64,000 bases of DNA from Alphaproteobacteria bacterium. Lineage in GTDB: Bacteria > Pseudomonadota > Alphaproteobacteria > UBA7985 > JAUIBT01. A model generated the notes under the pieces. That model did no database searches and was not told the origin of the DNA. It saw nothing but the letters and a program-made list of their open reading frames with translations. The stretch covers positions 1 through 64,000 of the forward strand of contig JAUIBT010000010.1 of the NCBI GenBank assembly GCA_030428255.1. The letters run 5' to 3'. Numbering within the stretch: the stretch's first letter is position 1; every line of letters begins with the position of its first letter. A program made the position numbers and the translations under genes. Shown here in pieces: positions 29,183 to 38,963 of this stretch.

Positions 29183-29644
29183 ATGGCCGAGACCTCCTCT
29201 GCCGAGATCCGCATTGTGCCCGGTGGCGAGACCAGCGCCAACGACCGCGCCGACTTGATTGCCAAGTTGACCTCGCGCCAGGCTGAGAGCCCGGACTTGC
29301 AGTCCTATGACCTAACCGCGGACCGCATCGCGCAGGACGGGTGCTTGTTGGCCTATGTCGATGGCAGCCCTTGCGGCTTACTGGTCACTACGGCGATTGA
29401 GGGTGGGGCCAATTCCGGCGGACTTTGGCTGGATGTTATGGCGGTCTTGCCCGACGCCCGCCGACTTGGAGTCGCCCGCGCGCTTATGATGGCGCTGCGC
29501 GATTGGGCCAGCAGCCACGGTTGCAATGGGGTTGAGTTGCACGTCGACGACGACAACCGCCAAGCTATCGGCCTGTTTGAAGCCATGGGGTTTCACACCC
29601 AAAGCCGCTTCATGCGGCTTGAGGTGCCGCCAGCTCAAGGCTAG
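29183..29644 (+). CDS. GNAT-family N-acetyltransferase
   Basis: This 153-residue protein has the acetyl-CoA-binding motif A (VLPDARRLGVARALMMAL) and the motif B region (ELHVDDDNRQAIGLFEAMGF). GNAT enzymes transfer an acetyl group to an amine. The substrate is unknown. It follows DUF502 with 73 bases between them and stands before dnaB with no overlap. Confidence 0.88.
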   Translation: MAETSSAEIRIVPGGETSANDRADLIAKLTSRQAESPDLQSYDLTADRIAQDGCLLAYVDGSPCGLLVTTAIEGGANSGGLWLDVMAVLPDARRLGVARALMMALRDWASSHGCNGVELHVDDDNRQAIGLFEAMGFHTQSRFMRLEVPPAQG

Positions 29645-29823
29645 AGCCGCCTGTGTCGAATGCGCGGTGCGCACAAGAGCGTCCACGGCTTGTACCCCAT
29701 CTTATCCCCAAATTCTGGCCAAGGGCTTAGGGGCTTTGCATTTCCAGTTCTCAGCGCCAAGCATGGGGCGCCTGCCCGCCATCGCTCTAGGCCCCAATCC
29801 CAAGAGCCAACCCCAGCGTCTTC

Positions 29824-31281
29824 ATGTCCACCACCTTGCCAAACATCAGCCCAAAGCCCCGCGAACTGCCCCGAAACCTGGAGGTCGAACAAGCCTTCTT
29901 GGGTGCTGTCATGGCCGACAATCGCATCATGGTCGATCTGGAAACGCAACTGCGGCCAGAGTCCTTTTTTGAGCCAGCCCACCAGCGCATCTTTGCCGCC
30001 ATCAGGACCGTGATCGAAAAGGGCGGCAATGCAGACGCCGTGACCTTGGCGCATTGGTTTAGCGACGATCCAGCGTTGGAAGCCTGGGGCGGTGCGGGCT
30101 ACCTGGCCGAATTGCAGGGTTCGCACATTTCCATTATCTCCTGCAATGAATACGCCAAGATCATCTATGAGCTGGCGCGACGGCGCGACCTGATTGCACT
30201 TGGCGAAGAGCTGGTCAACGAGACCTTTTTGGCCGACATGGAGACCAGCGCTTCAACCCTGATCGAGAGCACAGAGGCCCAGCTCTTTACTCTCGCGGAG
30301 ACCGGAACCACCCGCTCGGGCTTCCAGCACATTGGCGAGGCACTCAAGATCGCCGCCGACACGGCGATTGCGGCCTCTGAATCGGTCGGCGGCCTAGCCG
30401 GTCTCTCCTCTGGCTTTCGCGACTTGGATCGCAAGCTGGGTGGCCTGCACCCCTCGGACTTGCTGATTGTCGCTGCCCGCCCCTCCATGGGTAAGACGGT
30501 CTTTGCTTGTAACATTGCTATGAACGCCGCGCGCGACCACGGCGCGCACGTGGCCTTTTTCTCGCTTGAGATGAGCGCCGAACAGCTCGCCATGCGACTG
30601 CTGTCTGACCAAGCCAGCCTCAACGCCGAGGCCATCCGCAAGGGTGAACTAGATCAAAAGCAGTTCGAGCAACTGTTTGACGCCCAAAGCGTGCTGGAAA
30701 AGACCAACCTGCATTTTGATGATACGCCTGCGATTACCGTGGGTGCGTTGCGCACCCGCGCGCGCCGCCTGATGCGCCAGACAGGCAAGCTGGATCTGAT
30801 CGTGGTTGACTACCTCCAGCTCATGTCTGGTGGCGGACGCTCGGACAACCGGGTGCAGGAGATTTCTGAAATTTCGCGCGGGCTAAAGGCAGTGGCCAAG
30901 GAACTGAACGTGCCCGTCATTGCCTTGTCTCAGCTCAGCCGTGCTGTGGAGCAACGCGAAGACAAGAAACCTCAGCTCTCCGACTTGCGCGAGTCGGGTT
31001 CGATCGAGCAGGACGCCGATGTGGTGATGTTCTTGTACCGCGAGCAGTACTATCTGGAACGCTCTGAACCGATCCGCAAGCCGGAGGAGAGCCCAGAGAA
31101 ATTCGCCGAGCGCGAATCGGCCTGGCGTCAACGCTGCGAAGAGGTCTGGGGCAAGGGCACCGTGATCATCGGCAAGCAGCGCCACGGCCCGACCGGCTCG
31201 CTGGATCTGGCCTTCCACGGCGAATTCTCACGTTTTGTCGATTTGATCGAAGAAGACCACCTGCCGGAGCGGCGCGGCTGA
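29824..31281 (+). CDS. dnaB: Replicative DNA helicase DnaB
   Basis: The 485-residue product has normal length. The N-terminal domain (NLEVEQAFLGAVMADNRIMV) binds primase. The C-terminal RecA-like motor has Walker A AARPSMGKTVFACN, then FFSLEMSAEQLAMRLLSDQ, Walker B DLIVVDYLQLMSG and SQLSRAVEQREDKKP. It forms a hexamer that unwinds the fork. No ribosome site is obvious before the ATG at 29824; the next in-frame candidate would remove the conserved PRELPRNLE, so this start is kept. Confidence 0.97.
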   Translation: MSTTLPNISPKPRELPRNLEVEQAFLGAVMADNRIMVDLETQLRPESFFEPAHQRIFAAIRTVIEKGGNADAVTLAHWFSDDPALEAWGGAGYLAELQGSHISIISCNEYAKIIYELARRRDLIALGEELVNETFLADMETSASTLIESTEAQLFTLAETGTTRSGFQHIGEALKIAADTAIAASESVGGLAGLSSGFRDLDRKLGGLHPSDLLIVAARPSMGKTVFACNIAMNAARDHGAHVAFFSLEMSAEQLAMRLLSDQASLNAEAIRKGELDQKQFEQLFDAQSVLEKTNLHFDDTPAITVGALRTRARRLMRQTGKLDLIVVDYLQLMSGGGRSDNRVQEISEISRGLKAVAKELNVPVIALSQLSRAVEQREDKKPQLSDLRESGSIEQDADVVMFLYREQYYLERSEPIRKPEESPEKFAERESAWRQRCEEVWGKGTVIIGKQRHGPTGSLDLAFHGEFSRFVDLIEEDHLPERRG

Positions 31282-31547
31282 GCCAAGCCCACAACGCGCT
31301 TTGGCCCGCTCTATGGGCGGCTGTAAACCAGGGAAAAGGTCGGGCAAACATGGGGGCGCATGCAAGGTCGCAGCCGTGCCAAATTGGCAAGAAAGCCTTG
31401 GCTCTGCTCGCCAGGGCGCTTATACCTGGCCTCAAGGCCTTGTCTGGTGCTTTCGCTTGCGTGCTGCGAGCAGAAGATGGCCTTGGCCGCGTCACGCCAA
31501 GGCTGCCCAGGCATACGCAACCAGTTTAGATAAAGGGTCCGCACGGC

Positions 31548-32237
31548 ATGGACGGCTTTACAATCGGTGATCTCATCATCTTGCTCATACTGTGCTCGTC
31601 CGCACTGTGGGGCATTTTCCGCGGCTTCGCCCGCGAGGCTATGGATGTCTTCACTTGGGCGGCCGCTGCGGCAGGTGCGATCTATTTCAAAGACCAGATC
31701 ATGCCCTATATCGCGCGCTGGATCGGCGATCCTTTGGCGCTGCAAATCCTGTCGTTCTTGGTTCTGTTTGTTCTGCTCCTGATCCTGATCACCTTGGTGA
31801 CCACACCCTTGCTGAAGCTGTTTCGCGTCAAGTCGCTGAAGACCATCAATCGTTTGTTCGGCCTCATGTTTGGCGTAGTGCGCGGCTTTTTGATCTGCGC
31901 GGTGTTGTGGATCGCATACAGCGTAGCCCAGCAGCCCAAGCAGTTGGACGCCATCATCGGTGCGCGCCTTGGACCAACGGTTCACCAGGCCGCCTGGCTG
32001 CTGCAAGGCACCAGCGCGCGTCTAGCGACCGATCCACGCCTGGGCAGCACGGGCCAGGTCACCGAGCTGCTTGAGACGGTCGCGAGCTTCCTGCGCGACA
32101 TCGATCAGCTTTATGCGGATGGCCCACAACCTCCTGTCCCAGCAGCTCCGCCTGCGCCAGATCAATCCAAGCAACCGCCGCTGGAGTCAGAGCCTGCCCC
32201 ACTGCCGACACCAGGCGTTCCGCTGCTGTCTGCCTAG
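31548..32237 (+). CDS. cvpA: CvpA-family membrane protein
   Basis: The 229-residue product has the CvpA pattern of four hydrophobic segments, with IGDLIILLILCSSALWGIFR and FAREAMDVFTWAAA near the start and FGVVRGFLICAVLWIA later. In E. coli cvpA is needed for colicin V production and lies upstream of purF, as it does here. The last 60 residues are Pro/Gln-rich and probably cytoplasmic. Molecular function is not settled. Confidence 0.92.
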   Translation: MDGFTIGDLIILLILCSSALWGIFRGFAREAMDVFTWAAAAAGAIYFKDQIMPYIARWIGDPLALQILSFLVLFVLLLILITLVTTPLLKLFRVKSLKTINRLFGLMFGVVRGFLICAVLWIAYSVAQQPKQLDAIIGARLGPTVHQAAWLLQGTSARLATDPRLGSTGQVTELLETVASFLRDIDQLYADGPQPPVPAAPPAPDQSKQPPLESEPAPLPTPGVPLLSA

Positions 32238-32428
32238 TTAATCTCATCGCCGCCAAGGCGCACCGCAACCCTTTGCAGCCAGCAATTGCAAGGCCCTGGC
32301 TTCGCAAGATCAAGGACGGCTCACCCAAGCCCCTCAGCCCAGTCTCTCAACCGCACAACAATCGCCGATGGCCTCAACAGCCTCCCCCAAAAGCCCCCCC
32401 AAAAAGCCCTGGACAGACAAAGCCGCGC

Positions 32429-33883
32429 ATGACCGCATTCCCATCACACCCCTTTGACTTCGCCGCCTTTGGCCAAGCCCATAGCGAAGACGACGACCAC
32501 TTCCACGAAGAGTGCGGTGTCTTTGGCATCTTCGGGCAACCGCAAGCCGCCGAGTACGCCGTGCTGGGCCTGCACGCCCTGCAACATCGTGGCCAAGAGG
32601 CTGCGGGCATCATCTCCAGCGATGGTCAGCATTTCTTTGCCCATCGGGCTCAGGGACTCGTTGGCGACACCTTCTCTGATCCTCGGGTGATGCAGAAATT
32701 GAGCGGCCAGGCTGCCATCGGCCACAACCGCTATGCCACCACGGGCGAGGCCGCAGCGCACAACATCCAGCCCCTGTTCGCAGAACTGGATACAGGCGGG
32801 CTGGCGCTGGCCCACAACGGCAACCTGACCAACGCGGCCTTCTTGCGTGAGCGGTTGATCAAAGACGGCTCGATTTTCCAGTCGTCCACCGACACTGAGG
32901 TCATCATGCACCTCATCGCCCGCTCCTTGCGCTCGCACCGCGAAGACCGCCTGATCGACGCCCTGACCCAGATCGAGGGCGCCTATTCGATTGTTGCTCT
33001 GACCAACCGCGCGCTGGTGGGTGTCCGCGATCCGCTGGGCATCCGCCCGCTGGTGATCGGCAAGCTGGGCGAGGCCTACATCTTGGCCTCTGAGACCTGC
33101 GCGCTGGACATTATTGGCGCGGACTTCTTGCGCGATGTCGAACCGGGCGAGCTAGTGATTATCAACAGCAAAGGCCTGGAGAGCCGCCGCCCCTTCCCTA
33201 TGCAAGCCGCACGGCCTTGCGTCTTCGAGTACCTGTATTTTGCCCGGCCAGATTCGGCCTGGGCCGGCCTCAACGTCTATGACGTGCGCAAGCAGGTCGG
33301 CGCAGAGCTGGCGCGCGAGCACCCTGCGGAAGCCGATCTGGTGGTGCCCGTTCCTGACTCCGGCGTGCCCGCCGCAATCGGCTATGCCCGCGCGGCTGAT
33401 TTGCCCTTTGATCTGGGCATCATCCGCAATCACTACGTGGGGCGCACCTTCATCGAGCCGAGCCAGCAGATCCGCCACCTGGGCGTCAAGCTGAAGCACA
33501 ACGCCAACCGTCGCCAACTGGACGGCAAGCGGGTGATCTTGGTGGACGATTCGATTGTGCGCGGCACCACGTCAATGAAGATTGTCGAGATGGTGCGCGC
33601 TGCTGGGGCCAGCCAAGTGCACATGCGCATTGCTGCGCCACCGACCGCCCACCCCTGTTTTTATGGCATCGACACCCCCGAACAGGCACAGCTTTTGGCC
33701 CACAAGTATGATGTCGCAGCCATGGCCAAGCATATCGGGGTCGATTCCTTAGGCTTCATCTCGATGGACGGACTGTATCGTGCCCTGGGCCACACGGGTC
33801 GCGATGGCAAACAACCGCACTACTGCGATGCTTGTTTTACGGGCGAATATCCAACAGTATTAACCGACAAAGAACGCAGCTAG
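32429..33883 (+). CDS. purF: Amidophosphoribosyltransferase PurF
   Basis: The 484-residue enzyme catalyses the first step of purine synthesis, making phosphoribosylamine from PRPP and glutamine. A class II glutaminase domain starts at Cys29 (EECGVFGIFG), so a propeptide of 28 residues must be removed; ALQHRGQEAAGI and HNRYATTG follow. The PRPP motif is VILVDDSIVRGTTSMKIV. The ATG at 32429 is chosen; the frame open from 32273 adds Pro/Lys-rich sequence with no family match. No strong ribosome site is seen. It follows cvpA with 191 bases between them. Confidence 0.97.
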   Translation: MTAFPSHPFDFAAFGQAHSEDDDHFHEECGVFGIFGQPQAAEYAVLGLHALQHRGQEAAGIISSDGQHFFAHRAQGLVGDTFSDPRVMQKLSGQAAIGHNRYATTGEAAAHNIQPLFAELDTGGLALAHNGNLTNAAFLRERLIKDGSIFQSSTDTEVIMHLIARSLRSHREDRLIDALTQIEGAYSIVALTNRALVGVRDPLGIRPLVIGKLGEAYILASETCALDIIGADFLRDVEPGELVIINSKGLESRRPFPMQAARPCVFEYLYFARPDSAWAGLNVYDVRKQVGAELAREHPAEADLVVPVPDSGVPAAIGYARAADLPFDLGIIRNHYVGRTFIEPSQQIRHLGVKLKHNANRRQLDGKRVILVDDSIVRGTTSMKIVEMVRAAGASQVHMRIAAPPTAHPCFYGIDTPEQAQLLAHKYDVAAMAKHIGVDSLGFISMDGLYRALGHTGRDGKQPHYCDACFTGEYPTVLTDKERS

Positions 33884-33970
33884 AGCAAAGCCCTCTAACC
33901 GCGGATCTGAGGTCATACTATCGGCCGGGGCCCAGCGGCCTCGTGCAGCAAGAAAGAAAGAGGCTCTATC

Positions 33971-34495
33971 ATGTTGGATCGTATGTGGACCGTTGTGGTT
34001 GGTGGCACCGGTGCGCTGATCGCAACGCAGTTTCCCGCCTACTACCTGCAATACAAGCAGCGCTTGGGCGGCTTTGCCAGCAAGGCGCAGGACAACGCGC
34101 AGAACCACTTGGACAACGCCGCTGCCAAGGGCCTGGATCTGCAAGCCTATGCCCTACAGCTCAAAGATGGCGGCTTTCCCGAGCAGGCCGAAACCGTGCT
34201 GGCGCAAGTGGCGTCGGCCACGACCCTGAACCAGCAGTATGATTTGGTGTCCGGGGCAGCCTGGTTTGAGCAACCGCTGATCCTGGCACGGGTCTTTTCA
34301 AGCCGCATTGGTCAAGACGCCTGGCAGGATATGAGCTGGGCGCTGCCGCTCAATTCGAGCGGCTTCGTCTACGCCTTCATTGGCATGGTCTTGGCTCTGC
34401 TTATCTGGAGCGCCGTGCTGCTCGTCCCGCGCTGGCTTGCACGCCTGCACCACTGGGCGCGCACCCTTATGATGATGCAAGTGAGTCGATTTTAA
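33971..34495 (+). CDS. DUF2937-family membrane protein
   Basis: This 174-residue protein fits DUF2937: an N-terminal membrane segment (MWTVVVGGTGALIATQFPAY), the signature QYKQRLGGFASKAQDN, a helical periplasmic or cytoplasmic middle, and a C-terminal membrane segment (VYAFIGMVLALLIWSAVLLV). Function is unknown. An AGAAAGAAAGAGG stretch precedes the ATG. Its TAA overlaps the ATG of the SDR gene by one base, so the two are translated together. Confidence 0.82.
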   Translation: MLDRMWTVVVGGTGALIATQFPAYYLQYKQRLGGFASKAQDNAQNHLDNAAAKGLDLQAYALQLKDGGFPEQAETVLAQVASATTLNQQYDLVSGAAWFEQPLILARVFSSRIGQDAWQDMSWALPLNSSGFVYAFIGMVLALLIWSAVLLVPRWLARLHHWARTLMMMQVSRF

Positions 34496-35229
34496 TGCTT
34501 GATTTTACTGGAAAAACCGCACTTGTCACCGGCGCGTCTCGCGGCCTAGGCCAAGCGGTGGCCGTCGCCTTAGGAAGCGCCGGCGCCAAAGTGGTCGCCC
34601 TGGCGCGCACCAAGGGCGGACTGGAGCAGACCGACGATCTGATCCGCCAAGCAGGCGGCCAAGCCCCGACCTTGATGCAGGTCGATCTGCATGAGCTGCC
34701 GCCTTTGGCGCACATCTCAAACGCGCTGCTGGACCGCTTTGGCGGCCTGGATATTTTGGTCGGCGCGGCGGGCTATTTGGGCCAGCTTATGCCGGTCGGG
34801 CAGAGCGACTTTAAGGTCGTCGAGCGCGCGATGACCATCAACTATGCCGCCAATATGATGCTGATCCAGTCGCTGGACAGCTTGTTGCGCCAGAGCCAGC
34901 ACGGACGCGCCGTTTTTGCGACCTGCCGCGCGGGCGTTGAGGCCAAGCCCTTCTGGGGCAGCTATGGTGCCAGCAAGGCCGCGCTGAATATGGCGGTCCA
35001 GTGCTATGCTGAAGAGATCAAGGGCAGCCAAGTCAAAGTTAACCTCTATGATCCTGGACCCCTGCCGACCGAGCTGCGCAAGGCCGCCATGCCAGGCGAA
35101 GATCGCAGCCTGCTGCCGCCCTTAGAACCGGTTGCCAAAGATCTCTTGCATTTGTGCCATGCCAGTTGCGAGACCAATGGCATGCTGCATCACTATGGCG
35201 AGGCTGGCACAGGTCACGGCGGGCTTTAG
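34495..35229 (+). CDS. Short-chain dehydrogenase/reductase
   Basis: This 244-residue SDR has the cofactor motif TGASRGLGQ and the catalytic YGASK (Tyr and Lys of YxxxK). Instead of the usual NAG motif it has VGAAGYLG. Members reduce or oxidise a wide range of keto and hydroxy compounds with NAD(P). It is coupled to the DUF2937 gene through TAATG. Substrate unknown. Confidence 0.9.
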   Translation: MLDFTGKTALVTGASRGLGQAVAVALGSAGAKVVALARTKGGLEQTDDLIRQAGGQAPTLMQVDLHELPPLAHISNALLDRFGGLDILVGAAGYLGQLMPVGQSDFKVVERAMTINYAANMMLIQSLDSLLRQSQHGRAVFATCRAGVEAKPFWGSYGASKAALNMAVQCYAEEIKGSQVKVNLYDPGPLPTELRKAAMPGEDRSLLPPLEPVAKDLLHLCHASCETNGMLHHYGEAGTGHGGL

Positions 35230-35461
35230 CCGCCAGCGTCCACCAGCAGGCCCGAACAGTGCTAAGTGGCGAGGTTTTGCCACTGCCAACAGAGCAAGGC
35301 TGACCGAACTTTGGGCTAGTCTTGCCCAGCGTTCTGTGGTTTTTTGACGCTTCGCGCGACTAGCCAGCCGCCCGCTTGCCATTGTGGCCCAGCGCCTTGT
35401 TCGTCAAAATGACTTGATTTCGGCGCGCAATGATGCACCGAACCACCCAGGAATATACCGC

Positions 35462-35932
35462 ATGCAGATCACCGTCACCGTTAATGGCCAGCCCCACAGC
35501 GTCGATGTTGCGCCCAATCGACTGCTTGTCGATTTGCTACGCGAGGATCTGAAACTGACCGGAACTCACCTGGGTTGCGACACCTCACAGTGTGGGGCCT
35601 GCATGGTGCTGTTGAATGGCGATGCAGTGAAGTCCTGTACCTTGCTGGCCGTGCAGCTTGACGGCGCGTCGGTGACGACCATTGAAGGCCTGGCCGACGG
35701 CGAGACCTTGAGCCCTGTGCAAGAAGCCTTCCGCGACGCGCACGGCTTGCAGTGCGGATTTTGCACGCCTGGCATGGTGATCTCGATCACCGACTTGTTG
35801 GCCAAGAACCCACACCCCAGCGAAGACGAGATTCGTCACTGGTTGGAAGGCAACATCTGTCGTTGCACCGGCTATCAAAATATCGTCAAGGCCGCACAGC
35901 TCGCGGCGACCAAACAAGCCGCTTCGGCCTAA
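35462..35932 (+). CDS. [2Fe-2S] subunit of a molybdenum hydroxylase (CoxS-like)
   Basis: The 156-residue protein holds two iron-sulfur clusters: a ferredoxin-type site [12 protein letters not shown] with a further Cys in VKSCTLL, and a second site CGFCTPGM followed by CRCTGYQ. This is the small subunit of xanthine dehydrogenase/CO dehydrogenase-type enzymes and passes electrons from the Mo site to FAD. The ATG at 35462 (MQITVTVNG) fits the family. The FAD subunit follows 27 bases later, but no Mo-binding large subunit is found nearby. Confidence 0.94.
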   Translation: MQITVTVNGQPHSVDVAPNRLLVDLLREDLKLTGTHLGCDTSQCGACMVLLNGDAVKSCTLLAVQLDGASVTTIEGLADGETLSPVQEAFRDAHGLQCGFCTPGMVISITDLLAKNPHPSEDEIRHWLEGNICRCTGYQNIVKAAQLAATKQAASA

Positions 35933-35959
35933 GCTCAGCAGAACCAAGGGACCCAAGCC

Positions 35960-36751
35960 ATGTATGACTTCGACTACGCAAAGCCCCAAAGCCTGCAAGA
36001 GGCCCAAGACCTGGTCGGCGAAGATAAAAAGCTGTTGGCCGGTGGCCAAACCTACCTGCCGACCTTGCGCCAACGCCTGGCTATGCCCGAGATGCTGATC
36101 GACCTGAACGCCATCGACGTTCTTAAGGGCATTTGCGAGGCCGACGCACGCGTCTCCATCGGCGCGATGACCCGCCATGCTGAGGTGGCGGCCAGTGCGT
36201 TGGTGCAAAAGATGGTTCCGGGCTTGGCCACGCTGGCGGGCGGCATTGGCGATCCCGCTGTGCGCCACCGCGGCACCTTGGGCGGATCACTGGCCAACAA
36301 CGACCCCTCGGCCTGCTATCCAGCGGCGGCTTTGGCGCTCAACGCCACCATCCACACCAGCAAGCGTAGCCTTGAGGCGAACGACTTCTTCCAGGGCCTG
36401 TTCACCACCGCCTTGGACGAGGACGAAATCATCAGTCATGTCACCTTCCCTGCCGCGCCTTGTGCCTACATGAAATTCAAGCAGCCCGCCTCCGGCTTTG
36501 CCTTGGCTGGGGTCTTTGTCTGTCGGTTGGAGGGCAGCTTTCGCCTTGCCGTGACCGGCGCGGGCCAAGACGGCGTCTTCCGTTGGAGCCAAGCCGAAGA
36601 CGCGCTGAACGCCGACGCCAGTTTCCGCGATTTCAAAGCGCTAGAGCTGGAGCCCGATATGATTGAGGACATGCACGCCGACGCCGACTATCGTCGCAAT
36701 CTGGTTCAGGTTGCGACCCAGCGCGTGGTCCAAGCTTTGGCCCAGCTTTAG
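35960..36751 (+). CDS. FAD subunit of a molybdenum hydroxylase (CoxM-like)
   Basis: This 263-residue protein has the FAD-binding motifs of the CoxM family: LLAGGQTYLPTLRQRLAMPE and RGTLGGSLANNDPSACYPAA. The usual start YDFDYAKPQSLQEA is intact. In the full enzyme it takes electrons from the CoxS-like clusters. Family members are normally 270-290 residues, so this is slightly short but shows no obvious break. The gene downstream is not the large subunit. Confidence 0.93.
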   Translation: MYDFDYAKPQSLQEAQDLVGEDKKLLAGGQTYLPTLRQRLAMPEMLIDLNAIDVLKGICEADARVSIGAMTRHAEVAASALVQKMVPGLATLAGGIGDPAVRHRGTLGGSLANNDPSACYPAAALALNATIHTSKRSLEANDFFQGLFTTALDEDEIISHVTFPAAPCAYMKFKQPASGFALAGVFVCRLEGSFRLAVTGAGQDGVFRWSQAEDALNADASFRDFKALELEPDMIEDMHADADYRRNLVQVATQRVVQALAQL

Positions 36752-36883
36752 AGCCAACCCGGGCGCGCGATCCAAACCGCGCCGCTCTATCAAAGAGATT
36801 ATCAACGACCGTCGCCAAGGCGTTTGCCCCTTCCGCCTGGGGCATTCCCAACGGCGCTCCCCAGAGGTGACCCCCTGGCGCTT

Positions 36884-38218
36884 ATGACTTCTGCCCTGAC
36901 TTCCAGCTACCTATCGGCCGCGTTTACCGATGATCGCGTGTCCGACCTGCTTTCTGACCGCTTCATGGTGCGCGCCTTGCTGATCGTCGAAGGCTGCTTG
37001 GCGGACGCCCAAGGCCAGTTGGGCCTGATCCCGGCCGAAGCTGCCGCGCGCATCAGCCTGACTGCGCGCTCCTTGCCGCTCGAGCCTGCGGTGTTGGGAG
37101 GCGGCGTGCTGCGCGACGGTCACCCAGTGCTGGCCCTCAGCGATATCCTGCGCGAAGCTCTGCCGCCTGAAGCCGGGGCCTGGCTGGCGTTTGGCGTCAG
37201 CCCGCAGGATCTGATGGACAGCGCCCAGGTGTTGCAAGTGCGCAGCCTGATCCAGGTCTATGAGCAGCGCTTGGAGGCTCTGATCGCGCGGCTGGCCGAG
37301 CTGGCACAGCGCTTTCGCGACGCCCCCCATCTGGTTCGCCGCGACGGCGCGGTGGCAGGTGTGCAGACCTTTGGCTTTAAAGTGCTGAGCTGGCTGGAGC
37401 CCTTGCGTCGTCAGCAAGTCCGCTTGGAGGCCCTGAAGCCGCGTTTGCTGAGCCTGCAATTGGCAGGTCTAGACGGCACGCAGGCCAGTTTGGGCCCGCA
37501 AGCCGAGTCGCTGACCCGCAAGCTGGCCGAATTGCTCAAGCTGGAGGCCGCGCCCTGCGCCTGGACCAGCCAGCGCGACCGCTGGACCGAGCTGGCCTCG
37601 TGGCTGGCCATGACCGCGGGCCTGATCGGCAAGATGGGCCAAGATATCGTTGACCTCAGCGCGCCGGGCTGCGGCGAAGTCCTGGAAGCTCGCGCGGGCG
37701 GCGGTGCGGCCTTGGGCGCGTTGAGCGCGGCTCAAAGCCAACGTCCCTTGCTCAGCCACAGCTTGGTGGCTTTGGCCCGCCATAGCGCGAGCCAACTGCC
37801 CGCCTGCTTTGAGGCTCTCATGTCCCCACAAGAGGGCGGCGGCGCGCCTTGGCGCTTGGAATGGTTGGGGCTGCCGGTGTTGCTGCAAACCTGCGGCGCG
37901 AGTTTGGCGATTGCGGACCGCTTGATCGCAACGCTTCAGGTCGCCCCACAGGTTATGGCTGACGCCGTGGCCCGCTATGGCGACCTGCTGCTCGCCGACC
38001 ACTACGCGATGGCCATGAGCCAGCACCCGCCTTTGCCGCAGGCTTTGGCGGTTGTCCAGCAGGCCGCCGCGCTTGCCGAGCAAGACGGACGCAGCCTGAG
38101 CGATGTTCTGGCGAAAAGCAGCTTGCTGCCGCTGGACTGGCAGGCCTTGTCGCAGGCCCAGCCCTGGCTGGAGCCTTGCCAGCGCCAGATCGACCAGGTC
38201 CTGGCCTCACTTGGCTGA
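36884..38218 (+). CDS. Degenerate fumarase/aspartase-superfamily protein (PcaB-like)
   Basis: This protein of about 444 residues aligns in its parts with 3-carboxy-cis,cis-muconate cycloisomerase (PcaB). It begins SYLSAAFTDDRVSDLLSDRF, then SPQDLMDSAQVLQVR (near residue 105, where PcaB has TSQD), then TFGFKVLSWLEPLRR. The superfamily signature GSSxMPxKxNP, which forms the mobile catalytic loop, is absent. In its place, near residue 270, stands EARAGGGAALGALSAAQSQR, so the usual Ser, Lys and Asn are lost. The enzyme is therefore likely inactive or changed in activity. The start is uncertain: ATG 36884 has only a weak distant ribosome site, and the frame is open from 36824. Confidence 0.72.
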   Translation: MTSALTSSYLSAAFTDDRVSDLLSDRFMVRALLIVEGCLADAQGQLGLIPAEAAARISLTARSLPLEPAVLGGGVLRDGHPVLALSDILREALPPEAGAWLAFGVSPQDLMDSAQVLQVRSLIQVYEQRLEALIARLAELAQRFRDAPHLVRRDGAVAGVQTFGFKVLSWLEPLRRQQVRLEALKPRLLSLQLAGLDGTQASLGPQAESLTRKLAELLKLEAAPCAWTSQRDRWTELASWLAMTAGLIGKMGQDIVDLSAPGCGEVLEARAGGGAALGALSAAQSQRPLLSHSLVALARHSASQLPACFEALMSPQEGGGAPWRLEWLGLPVLLQTCGASLAIADRLIATLQVAPQVMADAVARYGDLLLADHYAMAMSQHPPLPQALAVVQQAAALAEQDGRSLSDVLAKSSLLPLDWQALSQAQPWLEPCQRQIDQVLASLG

Positions 38219-38265
38219 TCCATCACACGATGGACCTTCACGGGCGAGACAAGGCTAGCGCAAGC

Positions 38266-38709
38266 CTATTCTTCGGCGTTAGGACCACGCAGAGCCAACA
38301 GCAACATCGCGCCGCCAATGCTCAGGTTTTTCAGGAAAATCGACATTTGCAACTGCTGCGCAGCGGCGTCCTCGATGGCCCAAAAGTTGTGATAAAACAC
38401 CGCCGTCGCCAGTGCAAAGACGCACAAGAGCAAGCCCGCCAAGCGAGACAGAATGTCCGGGCGGCCAACGATGACCAACAGGCCGCCGATCACCTCGACC
38501 GCGACCACGGCCAAAGCGAGATAAAAACCCATGTCGGCCTCAACCAAGGGCAGGATGATTGGGGTTGTCTCGGTTATGGCGTCCGCCGTGGCGTTCAAGC
38601 CATAGAGCATCTGTTGCTGGAATTCGCCGAGATTCAGCGCCTTAAAGATGCCCGCCATCACGAACACCAAGCCCATCAGCAAGCGCGCAACAAAGAGTAA
38701 CAAGCCCAT
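38266..38709 (-). CDS. DoxX-family membrane protein
   Basis: The 147-residue protein has four membrane segments and the DoxX start GLLLFVARLLMGLVFVMAGI, followed by AVVAVEVIGGLLVIVGR. AAGGAG lies 7 bases before the ATG at 38709. DoxX proteins act in varied redox or thiol-stress systems; the role here is not clear. It is convergent with the lyase-like gene. Confidence 0.88.
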   Translation of the reverse strand: MGLLLFVARLLMGLVFVMAGIFKALNLGEFQQQMLYGLNATADAITETTPIILPLVEADMGFYLALAVVAVEVIGGLLVIVGRPDILSRLAGLLLCVFALATAVFYHNFWAIEDAAAQQLQMSIFLKNLSIGGAMLLLALRGPNAEE

Positions 38710-38963
38710 CACATGCTCCTTAAATTGGTCAGGGGTTGGCGACAGTCTAGAGCAGAAGGCCGCGCGCTGGCGAGTCCTGCTTGTGTAAAACCGCATTGCT
38801 TGTGAGCAAACGCCGCGATTTACACGAACGGCGCGCCTCAAATACCGCTCGCCCGCCAGATCAGTCGCCGCAATTCGGATCACCCGCTGCTATTCAGGGC
38901 GTCCGCCGCAACTCAGGCGCCTTCAATCCGCACGGCGTGCAGCGACGCGGCTTTGGCCGACTC

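Noticed and set aside
35462-36751. Calling this locus a carbon monoxide dehydrogenase
   Set aside because: The large subunit that defines substrate is missing, and the small and medium subunits are shared by many molybdenum hydroxylases.
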